Origin: Patescibacteria group bacterium
GTDB lineage: Bacteria > Patescibacteriota > Gracilibacteria > UBA1369
NCBI GenBank assembly: GCA_018825335.1
Contig: JAHJEW010000056.1
Span: 1-15,622, forward strand
DNA: 15,622 bases
Reading direction: 5' to 3'
Of this stretch, positions 7,706-15,300 are shown piece by piece; position 1 is the first letter of the stretch; the number at the start of each line of letters is the position of its first letter. The notes beneath the pieces are model-generated. The model made no database searches and was not told the DNA's origin. It worked only from the letters and a program-made list of their open reading frames with translations. A program made the translations under genes and the position numbers.

Positions 7706-7734
7706 ATTTAAACGGTTTTTTAAAAATTGAGCAA
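7706..7734 (-). promoter_or_regulatory. Weak candidate promoter for the PBP gene
   Basis: On the minus strand TTGCTC (7734-7729), 17 bp and TTAAAT (7711-7706) lie just after the terminator of the upstream gene and only 6 bases before ATG 7699. If used, transcription would begin about at the start codon, giving a leaderless message. Both hexamers are poor matches, so this rests mainly on position. Confidence 0.27.
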
Positions 7735-7736
7735 TG

Positions 7737-7758
7737 AAAAACCCCGCAGTAGCGGGGT
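7737..7758 (-). terminator. Intrinsic terminator of the AAPKKK-protein gene
   Basis: Read on the minus strand, ACCCCGC-TACT-GCGGGGT forms a 7-bp GC-rich stem with a 4-base loop, running into five T's (7741-7737). It begins 25 bases after the stop of the small basic gene and ends before the PBP start, so it separates the two transcription units. Confidence 0.85.
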
Positions 7759-7783
7759 AGTTCATCTGCAATCAAAAGAATTT

Positions 7784-7933
7784 TTATCTTCTTTTTTTTG
7801 CAGCCTTCTTTTTCTTTGGAGCAGCCTTCTTTTTCTTTGGAGCTGCTTTCTTTTTTGGAGCAGCTTTTTTCTTTGGAGCTGCTTTCTTTTTTGGAGCTGC
7901 TTTCTTCTTTGCAGCTTTCTTTGCCTTAGCCAT
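7784..7933 (-). CDS. Small Lys/Ala/Pro histone H1-like repeat protein (49 aa)
   Basis: ATG 7933-7931 opens 49 codons ending at TAA 7786-7784. The product is 25 Lys, 16 Ala, 5 Pro, 2 Arg and the initiator Met, built from near-perfect KKKAAP units (four with three Lys, then two units with four Lys) and ending KKRR. This composition is that of histone H1 C-terminal tails and bacterial H1-like nucleoid proteins, which bind DNA or RNA by charge without a folded domain. DNA binding is inferred from composition alone. It has its own terminator 25 bases downstream and a TATAAT at 7968-7963 upstream, so it is a monocistronic unit. Codons for the same residues vary (AAA/AAG, GCT/GCA), which argues for selection on the protein rather than a simple DNA repeat. 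Gene finders could miss it because of its size and composition. Confidence 0.82.
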   Translation of the reverse strand: MAKAKKAAKKKAAPKKKAAPKKKAAPKKKAAPKKKKAAPKKKKAAKKRR

Positions 7934-7962
7934 GGCGAAGAGGGTTAAGAATGAAAAACGAA

Positions 7963-7968
7963 ATTATA
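7963..7968 (-). promoter_or_regulatory. -10 element for the AAPKKK-protein gene
   Basis: A perfect TATAAT on the minus strand lies 29 bases before ATG 7933. The -35 position is only a T-tract. The 92-bp AT-rich gap 7934-8025 must also hold the opposite-strand promoter of the RNase H gene, which I could not resolve. Confidence 0.4.
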
Positions 7969-8025
7969 TACAATAAGAATAACAAAAAAAAAGCAGGAAA
8001 TCAAAAATAATGTTAATCTATTTAC

Positions 8026-8508
8026 ATGGAAATAGTGGAAATTTTTACAGACGGAAGTTGTAAAGGGAATCCCGGTCCGGGAGGCTGGGCGGTGACCATA
8101 TTGAATAAGGGCGAGGATAAGCCATTTGCGATCATACATGGAAACACTCTTCATACTACAAATAATAGAATGGAAATGATGGCGGTGATTGAAGCGTTAA
8201 AATATATTGAAAAAAATAACTTGCGAAATAAGAAAATAATTCTTCATTCGGATTCAAATCTTGTCGTGCAAACTATTAATCTGGGATGGAAAAGAAAAAA
8301 AAATCTTGACCTGTGGTGTCAGTTCGACAGTTTGAATAGTGATTTAAGCATAGAATACGTTTGGGTAAGAGGACATGCGAACAACAGGTGGAATGAATTC
8401 ACAGATAAAATTGCCCTGGATGAAGCAATGCGGGCGCAAAAAGAATCAATGAAAAAAGGACAGGTCGCGCAAAATCCGGAGCCTGCCGATCAGCAGCAAC
8501 TTTTTTAA
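8026..8508 (+). CDS. rnhA: Ribonuclease HI
   Basis: RNase HI cuts the RNA strand of RNA-DNA hybrids, removing R-loops and primer remnants. The 160-residue product shows the full active site: Asp9 (FTDGSCKGNPGPGG), Glu50 (NRMEMMAVIEAL), Asp76 (LHSDSNLV) and Asp127, with the flexible-loop His117 (VRGHANNRWNEFTD) 10 residues earlier as in E. coli. The fold ends near residue 135. A 25-residue polar tail follows and finishes in QQQLF, which resembles a beta-clamp-binding pentapeptide. ATG 8026 places the first strand right at the N-terminus, as normal, and no Shine-Dalgarno is visible. Its TAA shares the TTAA tetranucleotide with the stop of the convergent sucD. Identification is firm; the tail's role is a guess. 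Confidence 0.95.
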   Translation: MEIVEIFTDGSCKGNPGPGGWAVTILNKGEDKPFAIIHGNTLHTTNNRMEMMAVIEALKYIEKNNLRNKKIILHSDSNLVVQTINLGWKRKKNLDLWCQFDSLNSDLSIEYVWVRGHANNRWNEFTDKIALDEAMRAQKESMKKGQVAQNPEPADQQQLF

Positions 8509-9380
8509 TTGCGATTTTCGGAAATAAGTCCGGAAACTTCGTGCGGAAAATCGGCAATTTTGACTCCCGCGTTTTCCAAAGCGTTTTTTTTGGAAATATA
8601 AGTTCCGGTCAGACCTGAAATAATCGCACCGGCGTGGCCCATGGTTTTACCCTCCGGCGCGGTTCGTCCGGCCAGAAACGCAAAAACGGGTTTGGTTACA
8701 TTGTCTTTAATAAAATCAGCTGCGCGCTCCTCCGCGTCACCGCCGATTTCACCAATCAACAAAATACTGTCCGTATTGTTGTCTTTTTCAAAAAGTTCAA
8801 GCCCCTCATTATAATTTAATCCGGAGATCATATCTCCGCCGATTCCAATCACCGTGCTTTGCCCGACGCCATCCTGCGTAAGGTGAGAAACAATCTCGTA
8901 TGTCAGCGTGCCCGATCGTGAAAGAACGCCAAGCTTACCGGGCGCAAAAATTTCTCCCGGCATAATTCCTATCTTACTTTCTCCCGGAACAATTATTCCC
9001 GGGCAATTTGGACCGATCACCAGAAGATTTTTACGCCGGGCCTCGTGAAAAATCTTCAGTGTGTCGTGCACGGGAATATTTTCAGTGATAATAACAAGAT
9101 TGAGTCCGGCTTCCAGAGCTTCCAGCGATGCGCTTAATGCGTGCGCCGCCGGTACGAAAATTATGGACCACCGGGCGGTCTGCCCGTCAGTGGTCTTTAT
9201 GTCCATCGCCTGTTTCACCGAATTAAAAACCGGTACGCCGTGAGCTGTCATCCCGCCTTTTCCGGGAGTAACGCCGGCAACTATTTTGGTACCATACTTA
9301 AGCATAAGGGAGGTATGGAAAGAACCGTGATGGCCGGTAATGCCCTGTACTATTACGCCGGTTGTTGCGTCAATCAACAT
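8505..9380 (-). CDS. sucD: Succinyl-CoA synthetase alpha subunit
   Basis: With the beta subunit this enzyme interconverts succinyl-CoA plus phosphate and NDP with succinate, CoA and NTP. At 291 residues it is full length. The N-terminal CoA-binding Rossmann domain shows VQGITGHHGSFH (11-22) and GVTPGKGG (36-43), followed by GPNCPGII (123-130). The phosphorylated His249 lies in GKTMGHAGAI, and IGEIGGDAEE (209-218) supplies the Glu that positions it. ATG 9380 begins 2 bases after the sucC stop, so translation is probably coupled although no Shine-Dalgarno is seen. It is the last gene of the trxA-sucC-sucD operon. No terminator is visible before the convergent rnhA, whose stop overlaps by 4 bases. 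Confidence 0.95.
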   Translation of the reverse strand: MLIDATTGVIVQGITGHHGSFHTSLMLKYGTKIVAGVTPGKGGMTAHGVPVFNSVKQAMDIKTTDGQTARWSIIFVPAAHALSASLEALEAGLNLVIITENIPVHDTLKIFHEARRKNLLVIGPNCPGIIVPGESKIGIMPGEIFAPGKLGVLSRSGTLTYEIVSHLTQDGVGQSTVIGIGGDMISGLNYNEGLELFEKDNNTDSILLIGEIGGDAEERAADFIKDNVTKPVFAFLAGRTAPEGKTMGHAGAIISGLTGTYISKKNALENAGVKIADFPHEVSGLISENRN

Positions 9381-9382
9381 TA

Positions 9383-10528
9383 TTAAAAAAGGTTAGCGGC
9401 TTTTTTGGAAGATTCTTCAAAAGAACTGTAAACATCGTATCCCTGCGCGAATAAAAGTTTGTGCGCCAAAGCTTCATTTGTGCCGACCAGGCGGATAACA
9501 ACCTGAAAATCTTTTTTCCCCTCACCAATCCCCGCAATAATTCCTTTCGCCACCTCATCGCAATGGGTAATACCTCCGAACACATTTATCAAAAGCACGC
9601 GCACCGTTTTTTTCTGAAGAACAATCTCGATTGCTTTCCGCACCATTTCACTGCTCGCGCCGCCTCCAATATCACAAAAATTCGCGGGTCTCCCTCCATA
9701 TGCTTCCACAGAATCCAGAGTCGCCATAACCAGTCCCGCGCCGTTTCCAATCACGGCAATATCACCGTCAAGTTCCACATAAGAAAGTCCGGATTCCCGC
9801 GCTTTCAGTTCCAGCTCGGAATATCCACCAATATCTTTATTTAATAATGACGGATGGCGCGAAGTGGCATTGTCGTCGATGACGATCTTGGAATCCACCG
9901 CCGTAAGTTGATAGTCTTTTGTAAGTACCAACGGATTAATTTCAGCAAGCACCGCATCCTCTTCAATGAAAAGCTCATAAAGCCGACAGGCAATCTCCGC
10001 GATCCTTTTCCGCAATCCATCCTCCTTTATCAGTTTTTCCATCGCGCCCGCCATACGTGACTCCAAAGCGTCACCTTCAAATTCCCCATCGCAATTAATC
10101 ATCACAACATTATCCGGAAACTTACGGGCAATCTCTTCAATCTCAATCCCGCCCGCCGCCGAAAAAACGACTACCGTCTGCCTGAGAAAACGGTCGATCG
10201 TAACACTAAGATAATACTCCTCCAAAATCTCAAGCTTGTCCTGCACAAGAATCTCCTCCACTTTTTCATTATTCACGGCGCTGCCGAAAAAATGCTTTAC
10301 CGTGTCCAGCAGACGTCTTCGCTCACAAAATAATATACCACCGCTTATGCCGCGCTTCCCGGAAAGAACCTGCGCTTTGACCGCAAATTCCAAAGCGTCG
10401 GGCGAAGAATCCAGAAAATTATGCAGCTCATCTTCCCAGCCGGCGTGCCCGCGCAGCAAAACACCCCTCGCAACCGGAATCCGGTACTTCTCAAAAAGGG
10501 CCCTACCCTCAAACTCTTTTAAAAACAT
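9383..10528 (-). CDS. sucC: Succinyl-CoA synthetase beta subunit
   Basis: This is the ATP-grasp, nucleotide-binding subunit. The 381 residues (E. coli has 388) carry AVKAQVLSGKRG (49-60), the Mg-site AEINPL (Asn198) and Asp212 in AVDSKI, GNGAGLVMATLD (261-272), GGRPANFCDIGGGA (278-291), INVFGGI (314-320) and IRLVGTNE (345-352). One oddity: the glycine-rich loop reads GKRGISGGI where I would expect something close to GGRGKAGG, so its second basic residue is Ile here. This could bear on nucleotide choice, which I cannot assign as ADP or GDP. It starts 4 bases after the trxA stop and ends 2 bases before sucD. Confidence 0.94.
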   Translation of the reverse strand: MFLKEFEGRALFEKYRIPVARGVLLRGHAGWEDELHNFLDSSPDALEFAVKAQVLSGKRGISGGILFCERRRLLDTVKHFFGSAVNNEKVEEILVQDKLEILEEYYLSVTIDRFLRQTVVVFSAAGGIEIEEIARKFPDNVVMINCDGEFEGDALESRMAGAMEKLIKEDGLRKRIAEIACRLYELFIEEDAVLAEINPLVLTKDYQLTAVDSKIVIDDNATSRHPSLLNKDIGGYSELELKARESGLSYVELDGDIAVIGNGAGLVMATLDSVEAYGGRPANFCDIGGGASSEMVRKAIEIVLQKKTVRVLLINVFGGITHCDEVAKGIIAGIGEGKKDFQVVIRLVGTNEALAHKLLFAQGYDVYSSFEESSKKAANLF

Positions 10529-10532
10529 ATGC

Positions 10533-10856
10533 CTAGCCTAATAGTGCATCCAGCTCCTTTTTTAGCTGCTCCTCACTTTGAAATCCCATCATCTTGTTAA
10601 CAACCTTGCCATCTTTGAAAAAAATCAAAGTCGGAATACTCTGAATTTCAAATTTGGTGCTCATGGCGTTATTATCGTCCACATCCAGCTTCCCGATTTT
10701 AATTTTTCCTTTATACTCGTCGGCCAGTTTGTCGATCGTAGGCGCCATCATTTTGCAGGGACCGCACCAGGGCGCAAAAAAATCAACAAGAACGGGCAAT
10801 TTTGATTTATTCACTTCGGCCTCGAAGTTGTCATCTGTGAAAGTTACCTCCGCCAT
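10533..10856 (-). CDS. trxA: Thioredoxin
   Basis: Thioredoxin reduces protein disulfides in the cytoplasm through a CxxC pair. The 107-residue protein is a single canonical domain: FFAPWCGPCKMMAP with Cys31 and Cys34, the cis-Pro loop SIPT (Pro75), GKLDVDDN in the central strand, and a helical C-terminus. There is no signal peptide. It is the first gene of a tight operon with sucC and sucD (4-bp and 2-bp gaps), an unusual pairing for which I see no direct functional reason. The promoter at 10909-10937 fits. Identification is firm at family level; trxA is the conventional symbol. Confidence 0.93.
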   Translation of the reverse strand: MAEVTFTDDNFEAEVNKSKLPVLVDFFAPWCGPCKMMAPTIDKLADEYKGKIKIGKLDVDDNNAMSTKFEIQSIPTLIFFKDGKVVNKMMGFQSEEQLKKELDALLG

Positions 10857-10908
10857 ATTATTTTTTTATTAGGGATAAAACTAATAACATCATAATAACA
10901 GTGGCGCC

Positions 10909-10937
10909 ATTATAGCAACCTCATCTTGCCGCGGCAA
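10909..10937 (-). promoter_or_regulatory. Promoter of the trxA-sucC-sucD operon
   Basis: On the minus strand TTGCCG (10937-10932), 17 bp and a perfect TATAAT (10914-10909) predict a start near 10902, about 45 bases before the trxA ATG. The -35 lies inside the 3' end of the upstream gene. No terminator separates that gene from the operon, so read-through is possible. Confidence 0.55.
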
Positions 10938-12189
10938 CCACAGTCTCGGACGGCGCCGCCGCCTTAATAAAAATATTTTCAAGATCCTCTTTAAACCGAT
11001 CTATATCCGTCGCGCAGCTATAACCGATATAAGATTTGCGCAGCAAACGCAGAAAAGACAATTTCCTGAGCGCAACTTTGAATTTTGATTTCCTAAGCTC
11101 CCGTCTGTCTTTATAAACTACGCTAAAATCGTATCTGAAAACCAGCATGCTCTGGTCGATTTCAAGAATTTTCGCCTCAAGCTTCTCCAGTGGATCCCCC
11201 TGGTGCATAATGATCCTGAAAAAATGAATAACGTTGTCATCCGCTCCGCTGGTTCTGCCGGTGGCCACCAAATTTTTGTCAGGCAAAGCCTGAAGAAACC
11301 AGGTTCTTAAGAAAATGTCGCCCGTTTCACGGCTCTTTCCAAAAGAAATACTAATATAAAAATTCTCATCCCCTCCCATTCGCCGCAGCAGCAAAGCTTT
11401 TTCTTTCATGGCCGGATTCGCGCCGAACAAAAGTTCCCCAACACGCTCCGGCATCTCTTCATGAATCTTCTTCAAAGCCTTAAAAGGGATAAGACGCCCC
11501 TCTTTCACAAGAAAAACCAGTTTTAAAAGCGTAGTTGCGTCGAATCCGGGTAGAAACTCCGTCAATGCGTTGACGGCTTTCTCATACATTTTACCAAGAA
11601 GAGATTCCATTGTTTCTTTTACATCGTCAAAAGATGTCCCCAGTTTAGAAATATGAATATTCTGTCCGTTGAAGAGAAAAAGCCGCAGCACATAATCGGA
11701 ATCATCAAACTCGTGACCTTTTATCAGCCCGTAATATACGGGAAAACACTCACGTGTTTCAGGAATAATAACAATACTACCCTCGTAAAACTGAATTCTG
11801 GATTTACCGCGCGGAATAATCTTTCCAAAACTGTTTTCAATTTCAACCGTACCTTCATATTCGTGCATCAGCATGCCCGATCTCATAAAAAGAGTATCGG
11901 CAAAATACTCGTTCCTGACGCGCATAAAATCTCTCAGAAAAACATCGAATAAGTTGGAAAAACCCGAAAGAACGTACTTCTCCTTGGAAAAAGTGCTGAA
12001 AGAAAGCATGTCATCTCTGGTGTGCAGATCTTTCATATCACTAAAAAAAATCACCTCGCCCTGATCCTGCGCGCCCTTGCCTTTTAGGCGAAAAGAACCG
12101 CGATCCACAACAATCTCGCCTTCTTTTTCAAGAACAACCTTATTGTAGAAGTTCAATTTCTTGAACTTCAGACTATACGTGAGCGCCAT
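10921..12189 (-). CDS. Uncharacterised protein with two similar beta-rich modules
   Basis: I do not recognise this 422-residue protein. Its N-terminal half contains two modules of similar layout: about 22-95, ending KYVLSGFSNLFDVFLRDFM, and about 130-205, ending IHISKLGTSFDDVKETM. Each is beta-rich and closes with a strand, a Ser-x-(Phe/Leu) turn, Phe-Asp and an amphipathic helix, which suggests a duplicated PH/GRAM-like fold. The second has FYEGSIVIIP (134-143). The C-terminal half (about 205-422) is mixed, with many Lys/Arg toward the end and no catalytic motif I can name. There is no convincing membrane segment from this start. I chose ATG 12189 because a candidate promoter (12227-12254) precedes it. 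An upstream ATG at 12300 would add a hydrophobic stretch (FIVIFGLFLIAF) and is the main alternative. The stop is TGA. Confidence 0.7.
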   Translation of the reverse strand: MALTYSLKFKKLNFYNKVVLEKEGEIVVDRGSFRLKGKGAQDQGEVIFFSDMKDLHTRDDMLSFSTFSKEKYVLSGFSNLFDVFLRDFMRVRNEYFADTLFMRSGMLMHEYEGTVEIENSFGKIIPRGKSRIQFYEGSIVIIPETRECFPVYYGLIKGHEFDDSDYVLRLFLFNGQNIHISKLGTSFDDVKETMESLLGKMYEKAVNALTEFLPGFDATTLLKLVFLVKEGRLIPFKALKKIHEEMPERVGELLFGANPAMKEKALLLRRMGGDENFYISISFGKSRETGDIFLRTWFLQALPDKNLVATGRTSGADDNVIHFFRIIMHQGDPLEKLEAKILEIDQSMLVFRYDFSVVYKDRRELRKSKFKVALRKLSFLRLLRKSYIGYSCATDIDRFKEDLENIFIKAAAPSETVVAAAR

Positions 12190-12226
12190 GGGATAAAAAG
12201 GGTACTCTTCCGGAGAAGACGAGCCA

Positions 12227-12254
12227 ATAATACAACCTTTTTTTGAAAAAGCAA
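12227..12254 (-). promoter_or_regulatory. Candidate promoter for the uncharacterised gene
   Basis: On the minus strand TTGCTT (12254-12249), 16 bp and TATTAT (12232-12227) predict a start near 12220 and a leader of about 30 nt to ATG 12189. The -35 is weak. Confidence 0.35.
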
Positions 12255-12305
12255 TCAAAAAGAGGCCGAAAATGACAATAAAGCCCTTGTTTAAGGCCAT
12301 AACAA

Positions 12306-12334
12306 TTGAGCAAATGATAAAAAAATGATATACT
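12306..12334 (+). promoter_or_regulatory. Promoter of the amidase-SpoIID gene
   Basis: TTGAGC (12306-12311), exactly 17 bp and TATACT (12329-12334), with TG at 12326-12327 forming an extended -10. It is the best sigma70-type match in the window. The predicted leader to ATG 12380 is about 40 nt and contains no Shine-Dalgarno. The gap 12190-12379 otherwise holds only the minus-strand promoter and the possible upstream extension of the neighbouring gene. Confidence 0.6.
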
Positions 12335-12379
12335 TCAAAGAATATTTCGTTTAAGATAGCGGACCAAATAAAGCAGTTC

Positions 12380-15300
12380 ATGAAAAAATTATCATTTCCA
12401 AAAAAAGCGGCCGCCATCTGTTTGGTGCTGATGATAAGCTTTCAGGCGGCTTTTGCGCGGACAGAAACAAAATATCAAAATCAGAGCACGTCCATTTCTC
12501 CTGAAAAAATCGCCCCAATGCCTTTTACCGGACTAGCCGTAAAATGGCATCAGGTCCTGCCGGAACAGACGCAGGCCACACTGTCGGTACGCTTTAAAAC
12601 AAACGACGGCTGGAGTCAGTGGAATAAACTCACGGACGAAAGGGATGAAAAGGAAGCGTACAACCCCGATTATCCGTCCACATTTATTGCAACAAATCCG
12701 ACAACGGCTTTCCAGTACAAGGTTTCATTAAGCAGTGATGACCCGAAAGTGACCCCTGTGGTGGAAAATATCGAATATACCTACATCAACGCCAAAGATG
12801 CCAGGTCGGGCTCCATCGTTGCGACGTTGACTCCCATAAAATCATTGGTAGGCAAATCCACGGCGGCGGGCAATCAACAGGCTCTAAAAGTAATTTCACG
12901 CGGCGAATGGGGAGCCGACGAAAGTTTACGGCTCTACACATCGGACCGGCCGGATCCGCAGCTGGTAAAACTGGAGGATGATTTCTATAAAAAATACGCG
13001 AACGAACTGGTAATTACCAAACGCGTCGCAACAACGGCCGAGGGAAATGATTTAACATGGCCTCTGGAATACCCCGAAACAGTTTCAAAAATAATTATTC
13101 ACCATACGGCAACAACCAAAAACCTGGACAATCCCGCACAGGCTATCCGCGATATTTATTATTGGCACGCCATTTCCCGCGGCTGGGGTGACATCGGATA
13201 CAACTATGTTATTGACCAGCAGGGCAACATTTACGAAGGACGTTACGGCGGCGACGGCGTGGTCGGTGCGCATGCGGGGAAGGCAAATATCGGATCAATC
13301 GGCATTGCGGTCCTTGGCAACTTTGAAGACTCGGAAGTGCCGGAGCCGGTAACCAGGTCACTTTCCGCTTTGATAAAGGCAAAAGCTTCAAAATACAACA
13401 TTGATACCATGGGATATTCCATGTTCCGCGGTGAAAATCTGCCGAACGTAATCGGACACCGCGACGTTATGAGCACAAACTGCCCGGGTGAAAAAATATA
13501 TGAATTGCTCCCAACGTTAAGGGCGCTGGCCAAAAACGCCTTTTTGGCTTCATTTATAGATAAAAGAAGACCCGATCAGAAAGAAAAATACGACTATGAC
13601 ATGGATGGGGATACGGGCATTTTTCAGATGGATGGAGGCAAAGGGAAAACGCTTCCGGTAAAAGTAAAAAACACCGGCAGCTTAAATTGGGATGAAAAAA
13701 CATACTTCATGGTAAGCAGCACAAAGGCGTCGCAAAAATATCTGGCCGCGATCAGACAATCCTGGCAGTCCGATCCGATAAAAAAGACCGTAAAACCGGG
13801 AGAAACAGCCACTTTTCAGATTCCGCTGATTGCCTCGTATACCGGCGGATTTACCACGCTCGAAGTTTTTCCGATGGTGAACGGGCAGACCAAAGTGGAA
13901 AAATATCTAAGCATTCCCGTGCAGATTAAAGGGGTGATCTACAGTTATGAGCTGGTCGGAATCGATCTCCCGAAAACCATTGTGAAGAAAGGTGAAGCCA
14001 TGCAGGCGACAATCGAAGTGAAAAATACCGGAGATACGGCCTGGAAGAAAACAGGAAAAAATAAAATAATGATCGGTACGGAAAACCCGCGTGATCACAT
14101 TTCAAGAATTACAGCCAAACCGGATACGCGACTGGCGGGATTAAAAGAAAGTATTGTCAATCCGGGCGAAACCGGCCATTTCATTGTGGAAATAAAAGCC
14201 CCCGCGCGCGTTGGCCAGTACAGAGAATATTTCGCGCCGGTTATAGAAGGAATCAGCTGGTTACCGGTTAGCGGATCCTATATTGAATTCTTTGTGGCCG
14301 ATACAAATTCCGGCGCCAGGTATGCAGGGAACAGATTCAATCAAAGTTTTTTGCCCTCCGAAAGAAAGACGGTGACACTTGAGTTTGAAAATACCGGAGA
14401 AGAAACCTGGGAGAAAACGGGATCTTCGGCTTTTAAAACGGACATAACAAAAAACTCATCTTTGACGGTTACCGGAGGCAAGCTTGTGGAAGATCAGGTG
14501 GCGCCGGGTGAAACAGGTCACGTTACCCTAAGAATCAAGGCCCCGGCAAAAAATGGAATTTACAGAATCATCGCCACGCCAAAACTGGGTTCAAAAAACC
14601 TGACACTGCGTCCGGTGCCGCTTTACATTCAGGTCAGCCGTAATCCCATAGTGCAGACCGCACAGGTAAGCACAGCCGCTCCCATTGTGGGAGCCAACAA
14701 CATTAGAATTGCGATTGGATTCAAAGGTAATCCGGTCATAAGCGCCGACGGACATTTTACATTGATGGATGCGGGGGCTTTGCTAAAAACCTTTGACTCC
14801 AACGAAAAAGTCACCGTCACTTTTGAAAACGATAAATACCGCGTAAAAGGGGATAATACATCTTTTGATTTAAGCAACGCGCCCCGCTTTGAGGGCGCTC
14901 CCGGCTCGATTTTAAGAATCGACAATTACGAAAATCATCCGTCGTGGAAACCTGAATTGAACGACAACACATACCGCGGGGCGCTTGAAGTGCACAGCTA
15001 TAATGACGAGTTGGTAATGGTAAACGAAATCCCGCTGGAAGACTATCTGAAGGGATTGGCGGAAATAGACGCCACGCAGCCTTATGAAAAAATAAAAGCG
15101 ATAATAGTTCTGGCCAGATCATACGCGCAGTACTACATGGACGCGGACAAAAACGGGGTGGAGCGCAAGTTTCCGGGCGCGCCCTACGACCTCACCGATG
15201 ATCCGCAGCGTTCACAAAACTATCTGGGCTACGGCTTTGAAAAGCGCAATATAACCGGGGGGCGCGCCGCCTTGGACACCGCCGGCGAAGTAGTAACTTA

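Noticed and set aside
5054..7711. Several plus-strand open frames opposite the PBP gene
   Set aside because: They are short, overlap a fully motif-supported gene and show no recognisable domain.
7700..7771. 24-codon upstream extension of the PBP
   Set aside because: It would be encoded through the intrinsic terminator at 7737-7758.
7795..7935. CRISPR-like or tandem DNA repeat
   Set aside because: The repeat unit is a codon-level amino-acid repeat with synonymous changes, has no spacers and is explained by the 49-aa gene.
7727..7948. Plus-strand frame rich in Phe, Leu, Trp and Ser opposite the AAPKKK gene
   Set aside because: It is the antisense of a repetitive lysine-rich coding sequence; its repeats follow from the other strand, and it runs through the terminator.
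12190..12417. N-terminal extension of the uncharacterised gene to 12300 or 12417
   Set aside because: The longest form overlaps the start and promoter of the divergent amidase gene. The 12300 start adds a hydrophobic stretch without a good signal-peptidase or lipobox site; kept only as an alternative.
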